This document shows, in pieces, positions 23,117 to 35,600 of a DNA stretch of 64,000 nt. The position numbers and the translations under genes were made by a program. Positions within the stretch are counted from its first letter, which is position 1; each line of letters starts with the position of its first letter. The notes beneath the pieces were generated by a model. That model saw only the letters and a list, made by a program, of their open reading frames with translations, was not told where the DNA came from and ran no database searches. The stretch lies in NCBI GenBank assembly GCA_021234155.1, contig JAJEKV010000014.1:10189563-10253562 (forward strand), in the 5' to 3' direction. The DNA is from Isoetes taiwanensis (Eukaryota > Streptophyta > Lycopodiopsida > Isoetales > Isoetaceae).

Positions 23117-24339
23117 TCATCCTAGAGTTCCCATTTGGAGCCATCTCTTCTCTTTAGCGGCAGCTTTCTCTCGCTCCTCCTCATGGAAGCTTACTCTTCG
23201 TCGCTCCTCTCCTGCCTTTGAGGTCTCTCCCGCTTTCGAAGTCTCAACTATTGGCTCCACTGGCTTAGGCGCCTCTAAAGCATGCATCTGAATAGTATGC
23301 TGGGATTTAGGAGGTTCAACTTTTGTAATACCCCCTTCTCTAAAAGGACAGTTCTTAATAAAATGCTTTCCCCCACATCTAAAGCATCCTCTTTTTGGTT
23401 CATTCTTTTTATTTGATGTGTCAATTTCCTCTTGCCTTCTTTCAGACGCATTGTTCTCTCCGTTGTACCTTCCATTGTACCTTTTCCTTTTGAACTGTCT
23501 CTCGGAGTCTTTATTCCCATTTTTCTTCTCTTTCTTTTTACTTTCTTCGTCAGAGGTACCCTCATCCCAAATATCCATCTTCCGCGTTTTGGAATCCAAC
23601 TTCCTTTCTACTGCAGATGCCATCTTTATAGCCCCATCTAAATCTTTAGGATCTAGGATCTCCAATTCTGCATATATATCATCCTTACACCCACTAACAT
23701 ATTTTCGGAGGAGTTCTTCCCCATCTAGGTTCCTTATCAGTGCGGCCAAATGGGTAAACTTCAAGGTGTAAGACTGAATCGTTTCCTTGTCTTGCTGCTT
23801 TAATTGATCCCACACTCTTCTTAACTCACTTTGGTAATTAGAAGGAAGGTATTGTGATTCAAATGCTTTCTTGAATTTTTCCCATGTGTCTATCTTAGGA
23901 TTACACTCTCGTCGACCTTGCCACCAGGCTTGGGCTCGGTCTTTCAAATAGCTATCCATAGCTTGCAATTTTTCCACATCGTTTGCTTGCACTTGATCAA
24001 AGAATTTTTCCCATTGACTTAAAAAACTGACTACTTTGATTGGCTCGTCCTCCTCCCTTCAAAAGTAGGCATATCTACTTCCTCCAACCATTTTCTGATC
24101 TTACTGGGATTGACTGGCGGCGGTGGTGGAGGATTTACAGGTGGAGGATCATTCGGCAAAGGTGGATGCTGGGAAGTATCCGGTAAGAAGCGATACAAAA
24201 TAGCCAACTGCTCAATCTGCTTTTCATATTCCTGCTGATTAGCAGGTGTAGGCAATGCTATTTGAGACGCAATATAACTAGCATTGGCTAAAGCTTGCTG
24301 ATACTGACTATCAGAGATATTGAAACGGTTTTGGGCCAT
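23117..24339 (-). pseudogene. gag (capsid and nucleocapsid) with one frameshift
   Basis: Gag packages the element's RNA into particles. ATG at 24339-24337; residues 1-95 include a Pro-rich linker. A one-base slip inside 24049-24060 (GGGAGGAGGACG on the minus strand) separates this frame from the downstream one, which reads EDEPIKVV and then a Retrotrans_gag domain (DSYLKDRAQAWW, WEKFKKAFESQY). Near the end is a zinc knuckle CFRCGGKHFIKNCP (CX2CX3HX4C, a form common in plant gypsy gag). The stop is at 23117. The total would be about 400 residues. The slip may be decay, or a site of ribosomal frameshifting in a purine run; I favour decay. Confidence 0.85.
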
Positions 24340-24359
24340 TGATCAGGTATGTAGATCGA

Positions 24360-24376
24360 TAGGCTCTGATACCACT
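24360..24376 (-). promoter_or_regulatory. Primer binding site (initiator tRNA-Met)
   Basis: Immediately inside the 5' LTR the minus strand reads AAG then TGGTATCAGAGCC, the standard plant PBS complementary to the 3' end of initiator tRNA-Met. Confidence 0.9.
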
Positions 24377-25155
24377 TGATACAATTAAGGGATTTTTAGC
24401 GACTAAGACACAAGAATGATAATATTATAACAGCTTCTCTTAAGAACAAGAGAACTTGGTTACCACAACCAAGTTATGGAGCATCCAGTTACCACCCAGC
24501 CGGATCCAAATCTAAGGCAAATTCTAAAGGGGTTTAACACAAAGGAATTGATCAAGGCTTATTTCCCTAGCACAAGATCATTCTATTACATCAGCTTAAG
24601 AGCTTAATCAGGTTCAAGAGTAGAAGTCGTTGAGATTGAAGGCTCGTCTCAAACACCTAGTCACAGAAGGGAAGCAGATGTTATGCTGGCGGTACTCAAA
24701 GCGGATCAAAGAGTTTCAGGATCAGAGATCCCTGCAATATCAACACTGGCAGATCGGTTTCAACAGTGGATGCCGGATTTATAGAAGTCGAAAGGAGTAG
24801 CCGAAATTCTCTCTGAATCTTCCGGAACTGACCGATATCCTCTTTTGTAGCCAGATCGATCCTTTTTTTGTTTGTAAAAGGTCTTCGGTTTACGCTATTC
24901 TGGTCTCCGCCCTTTTGGGGCTAAATTATCCATGCACCAGGTATTTTTACACATCCCTTTTTAATCCACGACCCCTAATTTTGATATTAGCTCATGTTCA
25001 CATATGTAGAAGCCTTTTAGTTTATATTTTAAATGGTTGATGTAATAACATGCACCCCTTTGTCAAGTCTTATGAACCATTGAAATGTTATTGCCCCTTG
25101 GCAATTTCCTTAGTCTTTTTACTTTGGATCGCTCCCCCTAGCCTGCTCCATATCA
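24377..25155 (-). repeat. 5' LTR of the gag-only element
   Basis: 779 bp, same ends as the copy at 21877. As the 5' LTR it should contain the promoter for the element's RNA. CCTTC follows at 25156-25160. Confidence 0.93.
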
Positions 25156-25160
25156 CCTTC

Positions 25161-27558
25161 ATCGGTAACTTTGGGGTACACTCGTCTTTCTCTCCCCGTT
25201 TCGCCACTTAGATTACCTCTCCAACATGTTTATCATGTGTGTACATAGTATGTACGTAATAAGCATATATCCTCATACCACAATGCTAGAGCTCTGCTCT
25301 AACTTAGCTAAAGTGTAACCTTGGTAGTTCTTTCAAACAAAACCCATTGCCTATGTACCTTTATGACGTGGCTGCGCCACCTACTTCCCAAATGGACAGG
25401 GGCCAACTCTACGTTGGACATGTATATGCTGCCTATATTTTTGATAGGGTCTCTAGCTATTTCAACCATTCCTTTAGTGCCTTATGGTACTTTAACCCCA
25501 TACATAAACTATGATCCCCCCACGGGATTATGCCATAATTCCGAAGGCTACCACCCCACATGAGGAGCTTTTCTAAAGGCTTCTTTCGCTAAGGATCCTT
25601 TGTATCCTCAATATCAACCATGCTTAGTCACAATTAACCTATTTTTCTTAAGTTATCATGTGGACTTCAGCTTTTGATCAGCTTCAAATGTTGTCGTCTT
25701 TGGCTCCCTCATAATGAAGTGGAGGCACTAAAATCTCTTGGTCTCTTAATATGAAAACCCAATGTTTCAATCTTCGTTAGTAACCACCATATAGTTATCC
25801 GATTCCTTACCCTCTTAAGAGTTTCAAAGTCATAATCTCTAAGGGGTATATGCCTCAAGGCAACGGATCCTCCAGCTTCTACTTCAATATCTAGAATTGT
25901 TTCCCATGAGTAGGGTAACTCTTAGGATATATGGACTACTGGTCTATATAATCTCACCCCTTCTAATCTATACACCTCGTCTTGATTTTTATCAAGCTTG
26001 GAATTGCTATGTATTGCCCTCTTCTCGGTTATTACTAAAGGTATAATTGCCAAAGTCGCCGTACTTTCTTTTCTTAGCTTATAACACTGAAGTAATTCAT
26101 TGGTATCTAGAACCTTTGAGTAGTTAAGCTCTCATTATCGGTTATTCCAACACCGTTCCAATCATCCTCAGGATGTTTTTGAATGTAACATCATATACTA
26201 TATGGTAGACTTACTCTAGCTATTTTCACTGATTTAAACTCTTTCCCATAACCCGATTGGGTTTCCGTGGACGTTAAAAATCTTCTTCTTCTTCATATTC
26301 CTTAGTATGATGAACCTAAGATAGTCAACTCCAACCATTGGGATAACTTGAATGCTTATCTCTGGTGGATCATACTTAATCCAATATCTTTGCATATACG
26401 CATATCATTATGCTTATTCTTTAAACCTTCCTAAGTAATATTCACTCGCCTTGTACGAATATTCTACTATCTTCCAATATGACATACATCTGAATATCAC
26501 AATTGACATCCTCAATATCCTCGCTAGTGTAGTATTTGATACTGCTAAATCCGTCTGACATCCAAGACCACTACGTTGTTATTATATGATATAGTAAGAT
26601 GTGTGCACCAATCCTAAGTCTAGACTCATATGTAATTCGTTGGCATAGCCACCTAGCTATGTTCATACTTGCCGCCAATTTATTTCCTCAACTCGGTTAT
26701 CTGGTACCATAGTTTCTAGACTCTCTAGTGTTAGTTTGCCTCCTCAAGCTCTAGTCACAAATTCCATAGGGGCAGATGCCACCATAAGTCCCTAATGGAC
26801 ATGTTTACTCTTATCTTCATTACTTCCGTATTCATATGGAATGTGAACTAAAAGTTCTATTATACACCCTTTCTTTTTCTTGTTATATTTTACCATTCAA
26901 TGGTCCTAGTACGCATATACCAACGTGGAGCTACTCCTCGGAATACACACACGATACCAAGTCCAGAGCACATTCTCCTTGTTGAGATGCTCATTGGGCA
27001 CCTACCTTGTTCCTACTCCAGACTTTGGTCTATTCAAAGTGTCCCTCCAAATTCCCTATATTTGAAACGTTGTTTACATTCAAGCCTCTTGTCTCCCACT
27101 TGTCGTGTGGGTACATTACATGCCTCCCTAATGTATCATTAGTTGGAGGTCAACTTTCCTTCATAGTCTAGCTTCACCAAAGCTCCAACATACCTTGTAG
27201 CTTTCAGACGGTTGCACCTTCTACTAGCAAGATAAGCGTATCCACGTGGCTACGTGGTCATCTTAATCATGTATATGCTTGCATCTTTATTGCACACCTT
27301 GGGAACATCAATCTCCTTATGAAACGCAATATATGCGTAATTTTATCATTCATAGTTTATGGATCCGCGTCCTCATACGCCATTAATCTATACCTTTCCG
27401 CGAATCATACCTCGATTCAAGTAGCAATAGCTATACACTGTTAGGTCAACATGCTATACCTTCACCACCATTGTCAAAACCTACACTTCTAAAGTGATCT
27501 CCCTTTCATGAGCTGGATACTTATAATCCAGTTTCCACCTTAGTATAGTACCTCTCTA
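25161..27558. other. Degenerate, probably old retroelement DNA
   Basis: No domain-bearing ORF on either strand. An 80-codon open frame at 26900-27142 and another at 25321-25563 show nothing recognisable. Confidence 0.4.
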
Positions 27559-27954
27559 TTGTGGTATATGGCAGATAATCATATACCACTTCTCCCTCAG
27601 ATATATGGTGCTATATCCAGTCTCTTTCTACGTCATGCCAATTCTCTCGATTATCGATCCAAAATAAGGAGACCTTACCACTCCGTATTCCCAACGTGCC
27701 ACACTTCTACTTCAAGCAAGAGTCCAGGACCTGCTCAACCATCACTATATAATAGGCTCAGGAAGGATCATGCATGTTTTCGATGCTTCCGCCGTGGACA
27801 CCATAGTCACAACTGGCCTTCTATGATACAAGAGGATTGCATGCCCATAGCACTGCCGGATAGCGACCCAGGCGGTATCAACTTTGCAGTGCCACGTCAA
27901 ACGTATATGTGCGATGTCAATGTAAGAATATCTAGATGTCTGATAAATATATAA
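27559..27954 (+). pseudogene. gag zinc-knuckle fragment of a gypsy element
   Basis: The frame contains ACFRCFRRGHHSHNWP, a CCHC knuckle whose last Cys is Trp, preceded by LRKDH. The decayed gag at about 42800 on the other strand has a similar block (RRDKACYRCF), so the two fragments come from related elements in opposite orientation. It points toward the plus-strand LTR that starts at 28873. Confidence 0.55.
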
Positions 27955-28872
27955 CTAATGAATTAATATGTGTCCTCATGTGAATGTAAACTATGGTAAA
28001 GATAGAGAGTGTGAGTGTGAAAACATTAAAGATAATTGGAAGAATAGAATAGAATAGAAAGGTATTTAAACACATAATCAAATATAATAGAATGAGATAA
28101 TTATGTATGTGTTACACAAACTATAGAAGGAATAACGAGAGTTACATTATGATTATAGAAAGGTTATGAATAAGAAATGATGAAGAACGTGTGTATGTGT
28201 GTAATTAATGTCAAACTACATATCTAAAAAAAAAAGGGAGATATAATGCAATACATAGTTGTATTAAAGGATAAGTACAACTGCAATGGGCATGTAAAAC
28301 ACTGAAGATAGCAATATACCACGTTAAAACTGTAATGAAACAAAATTTTGATACAAAAATTAAATTAGGGCTCATGTAATAAAACAAACTATAAGGTGAA
28401 GGGAAAATATAATAAACATATAGATAGAGCTTAATAGCATTAGAATGAGTTGTAATAAACAATGATAGAATTATAACTGTGTATTATATTAAAAGAACAA
28501 ATAGAAGTTCTTTATATCTATACCCATTTATAATATATAATCAGTTACATGTATGTGTACAAGCAATGAATTCTAAATTAGGTATACTGTGAAAACAGTG
28601 AGACCTCCACAAATCTTGATTGTTCGCTTTTGATGGTCCTAGACGATGATCATGTCTGATCTATAGCTTTATCTTTTATATCGCAAAATTATAAATTGCA
28701 CATTACAAGTCATTTGAAACTTAATCACTTTCAACATGACAATGATTGGGTGATTTATAATCTCACGCTATCTCTTTAAGGAGGGGAGACTTCCTTCCAA
28801 TGTACGATGTGTTGTCCTACAACAAGAGTAGTCTTGATGCTGAGGACAACATCATTTTTAAGGTGGGGAGAA
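27955..28872. other. AT-rich pre-LTR region
   Basis: Very AT-rich, with a short AATAG repeat near 28045-28060. It ends in a purine-rich tract (AAGGTGGGGAGAA) just before the LTR at 28873. No gene is seen. Confidence 0.45.
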
Positions 28873-29258
28873 TGTGACGTTCCACGTATTTATATGCCTT
28901 TTTGAGTATAAATACCTGACACGTCACTATGAATAATTAATGGCGCACTAATTATTCACAAGCTAAGGTTAGCTATGATAATCATTAATTATTAATGTGG
29001 AAACCTAGCCCTAAACCCTAATTCGAATTTAGGGCTTAACCTAATATTAACAAGAGTTAAAATATTAAAGTAGTTAATATTAAGCAATTTGGAGTTGCCA
29101 GCTGGCCCAAATCGATTGGGCAAGGGAGAGTTGCTAACTTGAGACCCAAATTGGGGTTTTATAAGATAAGATAAGATAATTGGTATTAACGTCCGCGGGG
29201 GCCTAAACAGGCCATGGGACAAAATTACATGTTTGCATATCACAGTGAAATTGTTTTT

Positions 29259-30740
29259 TTAGATAGTCTCTCGCTTGTCTATGCTTTCCAAGAGTTCCTT
29301 CACAAATGCACACACTCCACGAATTGTTGAAGGACAACCAAAGAAAACAAGTAAGGTTGAGCACCAATTCAAATGGGAGAACCGTGGCCTGAGGTTGTTG
29401 TATTTTGGGCAGCGGAAGATCACATGTGCTTCATCTTCTATTTCTTGTAGGTCGCATGTGCACAGGCGCCCTTCCCTTGGGATCCCTTGCCATCTACCTT
29501 TCTCAATTAGCAAACGATGTGAACTCATACGGATCCTTGCAACAGCCCTGATCATGTTTGGAAACAATTTAAGGTGGCTCAAATACAATTGTATTATATG
29601 TTCTCTGGTAGGATTGAAGTCTGTGATGTAGTGACTTTCTTCTTGCGGCCCTGCATGACAAATCTTTGAAAAGCCTGCTGTCGGAACTCTTTATTGTAGT
29701 CTCTGCTAGTGAAGCCCAAGTTTACCAAGCCATGCGTTTAACTCCTTAAACCAACTTTTATCACCTCTGTCGCTCAGATGAATGGAGCTCTTGATTGCTG
29801 AATGTGTTAAAGTGGTCTCATTGACTACTTTCTTTACAAGAAATCCAGTGTTCTGTGCATTGCCAAAACTTCTAAGGGGTAACAGCCGCTTTCAAAAAGC
29901 ATAATCTCATAGGGTGTAGAGCGTTTGACGCCAAAAGACATATGCATAAATGCTTTCTGTATGCTTTATAGTTCTTGCCATTTGGATTTAGCAAGGGAGG
30001 GCCCCCAGATTTCACATGCATATAGCATTACCGGAGTGACCAGTGCATCGAACAACTGTTTTTTGAGAGGCCATGCACATATGCTTGCCCATTTTTACAT
30101 TGGTTTATCATACCATAGAATGATTTATAGGCTGCTGCTATGCGACAGTCCACGCCAATGGTCCATGGTCTCCGATTTGCATGTACTTCATGGCCTAGAT
30201 ATTTGTATGATCCCACTTGCTCAATAATCTGTCCATCATATGTTAGAGATGTATCTTCCTTCCTGAAGCACATTACCTTTGTTTTTGACAGATTAACATA
30301 GAGACCAAATTGTGAGCAGAAATCTTTAAGCGTGTCCAATTGCATTTGAAGGTCGTTTACTGTGTGGGCTGCTAGTAGGAGGTCGTCTGCACATTTGGGA
30401 ATCCTTCAACAATGGCTTGATTGAACAAGTCGGTCATAACCGTTGCAAGTTCTTCCCGACCAGCTTTGATGTATTCTGCAATCAAACCATCAATGTCACA
30501 TGCTTTTCCACGGGCTAGATCACTAATTCCCTTTTGCACTTCATCCATTTGTATGCAAAAATGTGTAGCATCAGTTGGTGGCAGGTCTAATTTGTTCTCC
30601 CCTTTAAAATAAAGATGCATCGCATAAGTTTTCCAGACATGGAGGTCAGTTAGGCAAAGTTGTTGCGTGGGTGGAGATAGGCCACGCCAAAATCTCTTGG
30701 GTTGCTGCAGCAGCTCAATGGCAAGTTCAGCTTGTTTCAT
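29259..30740 (-). pseudogene. LINE B ORF2: RT with internal deletion, and zinc-binding C-terminus
   Basis: The RT start (LARGKACDIDGLIAEYIKAG) is present. Near 30400 the sequence jumps from IVEGFPN straight to the active-site CADDLLLAA, so the fingers and the first catalytic Asp are missing. The thumb (LYVNLSKTKVMCF, SYKYLGHEV) continues to about 30030. After more decay, a zf-RVT-like domain lies at 29588-29259 with KGRWQGIPREGRLCTCDLQ and DEAHVIFRCPKYNNLR. The element could not have reverse transcribed itself in this state. Confidence 0.8.
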
Positions 30741-31870
30741 AGCCGCTTCTTGGATCTGACCAAGCGTCTATATGCGTTTAGACCTGTTGAAGTATTTGCT
30801 ATTTTCCTGGCTTCTTTAAGTTCTTTATCATACCATCCATTCCTGGGTTGTGTAGCAGCAGCGGAGCGCCTGGGGCCATAGATGTTATATGCACATTTCA
30901 CTAGCAACCTGTTAAGAGCCAATGCTTTTGCATTTATGCTAGTATGCTGCAGAATAGTGGGCAGCCCTTCTTTAATAGCTTCATAAAATCCTTCATCTTT
31001 GGCAGCGTTATGCTTGGTTTCTCTGCAAGCCTCAATAGCAAAGCAGAGTGTTGCATGGTCTGATTGTTGTTGGAAGTTTTTTATATTGAAATCCTTGATC
31101 AATCCAAAACTTTCTGGCAAGCCTGCTAAATAGTCTATAGTTGAGTATTTGAAATGATTCTCGGTTTCCCCTCTAAAAGTGTAGCCAGCTGATTGCCATG
31201 GTTGTATGCCATTGTAGATGATCATATCAAGTGAGGAAAGGAAGTTTAGAACCTGCTGTCTAGCTTGATTGACTTCTTGGTGCAGGCTTGTTCGTGAATA
31301 TCTTTCCTCCCATTGTTCACTTAATAATCTACTTGGTTCACCGTCTACAAAAACTTGCACTGTTTGAAGATTTCCTGTCCAACCATTTAAGTCCCCTATG
31401 ATCAAAACATCACAGCCTTGTTTCCATCTGTTAATGCGTAACCCAAGCTGGGCGAATGTCCTAGTATGCATCTGATAAACTGAAGGCGAGATATAGCAAC
31501 CTATAATGATCAGATATTTATTTCCATTAATCAGGGATGCTTTTATTCGAACTGCCACATATTGTTTATCCTCTTCATCCAAGTGCTCAAGCTGTAATTC
31601 TTTGCCAAATTTGTTTGTGATAAAACAAGCTACTCCGCCATGTGGTCTACCTCTTTTGGGTTTTGGGTGCCATACTGAGCCTAACTGATACATTTCAAAA
31701 CTTGACAACCTGGCGCACTGATGCTCCCAAGTTTCAAGCAGAAATAAAATATCTACTTCTCTATTTTCTAACCAGTTCATGCTGTGTTGTACTCCTTTGG
31801 GTCCTTTTGTGTTCCAGCAGCATACAGAGACTACGACAGACCAATGTTGTTGCTCAAGTCTGCCCTGGAT
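30737..31870 (-). pseudogene. LINE B ORF2: AP endonuclease
   Basis: VVSVCCWNTKGPKGV opens the domain right after the ORF1 stop. LFLLETWEHQ, VLIIGDLNGWTG, STIDYL and QQSDHATL carry the expected Glu, Asp/Asn, Asp and His. The frame is open for more than 340 codons and the catalytic residues look intact. A linker with GWYDKELKEARK follows. Confidence 0.88.
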
Positions 31871-31873
31871 TCC

Positions 31874-32302
31874 CTATGCAGCCTTATCTCTAATTATGAC
31901 TTGGTCATTCCTGTATATTGCCCATTTGCCATCTGCTCTAGCTTCTTTCACTTTGCGCAGAGCCTCTGGCCGGTCACGGAGTTGCTGCCATGTTAAGTCT
32001 TCACATATTTTGAAGGCAGTTCCTTTGAGATTAGGGCCACTCTTGAGCAGCTCCGTCCTTGCCGATTCATCACGGCATTTAACCAGTATATGCCGTGTTT
32101 TCCCTTCAAGTTTTCTTCCAGTCCTCCAGGCATCCTGTATGATGTTTGTATTTGCTTTAAGCTCTTCCGCGCAGAAGTTTGATGCTACAGTTTTGGCATC
32201 TTCATCATCGAGGTCTGGGATATCGATGAGTCTAACCCTTGTCATTCTTTTCTGTTTTTCACGTTCTTCTGATAGGACTGATTGCACTTCTTGTTTAATA
32301 TT
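31874..32302 (-). pseudogene. LINE B ORF1, C-terminal part
   Basis: It continues from NIKQ with EREKQKRMTRVRLIDIPDLD and a CTD with RHILVKCRDESARTELL, the RRM/CTD layout of L1-type ORF1p. The stop is at 31874. Removing LINE D and one copy of its duplication would rejoin the two parts in frame. Confidence 0.8.
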
Positions 32303-32631
32303 TTTTTTTTTTGGATTGAAGGATGGTATTATATTTATAGTTTGAAAGAGAACAAAATTGACTACTTATATGGGGAGTGTCCACCCAGAAAACAAGCCAC
32401 AAGAAAATTGAGGCTTTAAAAAGAGAAATCCGATTTCCTAAGGCACCAAAGAATAGTATAGGAGGTTGCCTTAAAGAAAAGGGAACTTAGCTATAACTGT
32501 TTACAGATGAAAATAAAGATAATAGAGCAAAAACATAAGCTCTGAAATAAAGGTAACAGAGTCTTTGAGTTGTCTTCTTCTTAAAGTCAACATCTTCGTC
32601 TAGTCTAAGGCAGGATTGAAACTTTTTGAGG

Positions 32632-35600
32632 CTAACCAGAGGAGCAGCCAGCAGCATCTAGGGGGTCTGGCCCCTTTGTGACCATTGTCATCTTACAGTA
32701 TAGACATGGGCAAGTTCTGGATTTAGTAAAGTTGTATCTTCCAGCTGCATCTCTTGCCTGGCAGATGAATTCTCTCTTCAGGTCCGGTTCGAGGGCGCAA
32801 GAACAAATGCAATCACAGTCTTCTTCGAAATGGTGGGAGGAGGTGCCTGTCAGGAAGTCGGCTGCCCATTTCTGAATGTCATCGAACTTCTTGTTTGGGA
32901 AGGAAATCCGTCTGCTCATGAGAAAGAATTTTCCTGCAAAATAGATGAATTTATGAGTTAATTTTATAAATCCAAGACACATCATAGTTGGTTTGAGAGA
33001 GAATGGCTTGAGGCCATATTATTTCATTGCAGAAAACCAGCTTGTTTCTGCCCTTCCAAATTTTCCAGAGAAGGATATAGAAGCTCCAATGTCTGGGAGA
33101 ATTTGGTATAAAGAAATCAGCTTCAGGACTTTCCAAGGAAAGATTGAGTTGCAGAGCTTCTGATGAGATTTCATTGTCCATTGAGACCAAAAGCATGATA
33201 TGAATAAATGTCTTCATTTTCTGCATAAGAGAGACATCTGGAACGGATGTTAGAATTCGAGAAGTTGCAGCTAAAATGTTTGCAGTTTGTGGCTAAGCTC
33301 TTATGCCATAATTGCCATATGAATGCTTTGATTTTAGGATCGATTGGAGATTTCCAAAGATGCTTAAGATTGGATCAGCAACGTTCTTGGGAGATCCCCC
33401 ATTTGAGGTGAACACTCATCGTTTGATCCTTCATGAGATACTTGTATGCATCCTTGACTTTAAAGATAAGTCTCCCTTTGAATTGCCAAGTGATATCACT
33501 GTTGTTCCATAATGCTTGGGAAATATAACTGAGGATGGCATTATAAAGAGATCTGTTGTTTTCATCTTCATTTCTGATAGTGGAGGAATCAAAAGGAATA
33601 GGGCCGTTAGCATCAAATAAATCCAAAATAGTAATTAAACCTTTGTCTTGCCACAGTTTTGCTTGATCTAGTAAATTTATGATAAGACAGTGGGTGTTGT
33701 TTTCTCCAAGGAGGTAAGGATTCCAGAATATATTTTGAGAAAGGGAAATACCTTTCTTCCATGAATACATTCCTTTTACCTGCTGCCAAGCCATAATCCA
33801 TTTCCTTATCAAAGGAGGACAGTTGATAGGGATTTTGAATTCGAAAAAGGCTGCATCCGGGAGCAGCATTTTGATGTTCCAGCCATATGGTTTGCACTTG
33901 AGGATGTAGTGCTTGATGAGGACTGTAACCGGGTGCTGAATATTGTCGGTGATGGCCCTGAAGAAGTACTTTGCTGCCAGGGCTGTGGCATGCTTCTCAA
34001 TATTGATGATGCCTAACCCTCCCATGAACCTGGGTTTGCAGCATTCATCCATAGAGACTAGAGTCCAGCACTTTCTATTGCTGCCACAGGAAATAAATCT
34101 CCCAAGAATTCCTTGAAGCTTTCTGTAGACTTTCTTAGGAGCAAGAATGAAGGAGGATTGATAGACATGGGTTGAGGCAATGACTGAGTTTACTAGGATA
34201 GCCGGACCAGCTTTAGAAAGGAACTTGGAGTTGAGAGTGTCAACTTTTTGATAGAATTTCTCAATGATGTTATTCCATAGGTCAGCAGCATTAGATCGGA
34301 TAGCAAAAGGGATGCCTAAAAGCTTGGAATGAGCATTCGGGGGGTTAAAACTGCAATCAAGGAGAGTGGCAGCTTGAGCTCCAAGATTCGGGTTATGAGA
34401 AGTGATCTTGGATTTAGTAGGATTAATTTTGCAGCCAGAACAGGTCCCAAAGGCATTTAAAATCTCCTTGGCCTGATTAATCGATTGGAGGTCCATGGAT
34501 ATAAGGATGAAGGTGTCATCTGCAAAATGTCCATTTAAGAATTGATCAGTCATATCATTTGCAGGGAGATACAAACCTGTTATTGTACCCTCCTCTTTTG
34601 CTGGTTGAAAGTTGCTATGGAGGGCTTCCATCACTATGATAAAGAGAAATGGGGCAAGGGGGCAGCCCTGCTTGACTCCTCTTCTAATGTTGAAGAAGGG
34701 ACTGCATTCACCATTAATAAGAACCGAGGAAGAGGAGTTATTGAGAATTGCTGTAAAAAGGTTGACCAAATTGGTGCTGAAGCCTAGTTTACTGCAGCAG
34801 AGTTTGAGGAAGTTCTAGTTGACCGTGTCGAATGCTTTAGTAATGTCCAGCTTGAGGAGAGCAATCTCCTGATTAGAATCTTTTGCCCATCTGAGGCCGA
34901 GAGCTGCAGTAGCAACATTGTCCAGGATCATATAAGCCGATTGGCTGTGACTGATAATATTATTCAAAACCTCTTTAAGCCTTTGAGTGATGGCTCCTGA
35001 AATAATCTTGTAAATGACATTAGTTAAAGAAATAAGTCTATAATCCGAGAAGGAGATGGGTTCAGGAATTTTTGGGATCAAAGTGATGAAGCTGGTGTTG
35101 ATTCTTTCATCCATCTTTTTCCTCATGAGGAACTTGTTGGCAACATTCAGAATGTAGGATCCCAAAATATCCCAGGTAGCTTTAAAAAATTCTGTTGGAA
35201 GACCGTCTGGTCCTGGGGATTTACCATTCTCCATGCCATTAACCACTTAGCTGAGATCTTCAAGAGAAAAGAGACAGGTTAGAGCAATATTCTGTTCCTG
35301 GGCAATTCTTTCTTCCATTTTAATAAAATTCTCGCTATCCTGCTGGTTTGTATCTGCAATGGTACCCATGATATTAGTAAAATGGTTAGTGGCAGCAATT
35401 TTGAGGTTGTCATCCCCCTTAATTTTAATACCATTAACTATGACCTCGTCAATATGGTTCCTCTTAGTTCTGCCTTTGGCCTTGACAAAAAAGTATTTGG
35501 AGTGGGCTCTCTCATCCTCCTTGAGCTCAATGATCTTAGATTTGAGTCTCCACCCTGCAGCAATCCTTAACTCTTCAGCTTCAATTTCTAACTTAATTCT

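Larger units (their letters stand above)
21877..25155 (-). mobile_element. Complete non-autonomous LTR retrotransposon carrying only gag (TR-GAG type)
   Basis: Two direct LTRs of about 780 bp (21877-22656 and 24377-25155) start TGATA and end TATCA, and differ at only about a dozen positions that I counted by eye. A perfect 5-bp target-site duplication CCTTC flanks them (21872-21876 and 25156-25160). A PBS matching initiator tRNA-Met follows the 5' LTR. The 1.7-kb interior encodes gag only, with no protease, RT or integrase, so it must borrow the machinery of another gypsy element. The near-identical LTRs and intact duplication mean a young insertion into older retroelement DNA. Confidence 0.93.

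Noticed and set aside
28040-28062. Another pentanucleotide-tailed LINE end
   Set aside because: The AATAG repeat is there, but the adjoining GGACGTTAA-type block is absent.
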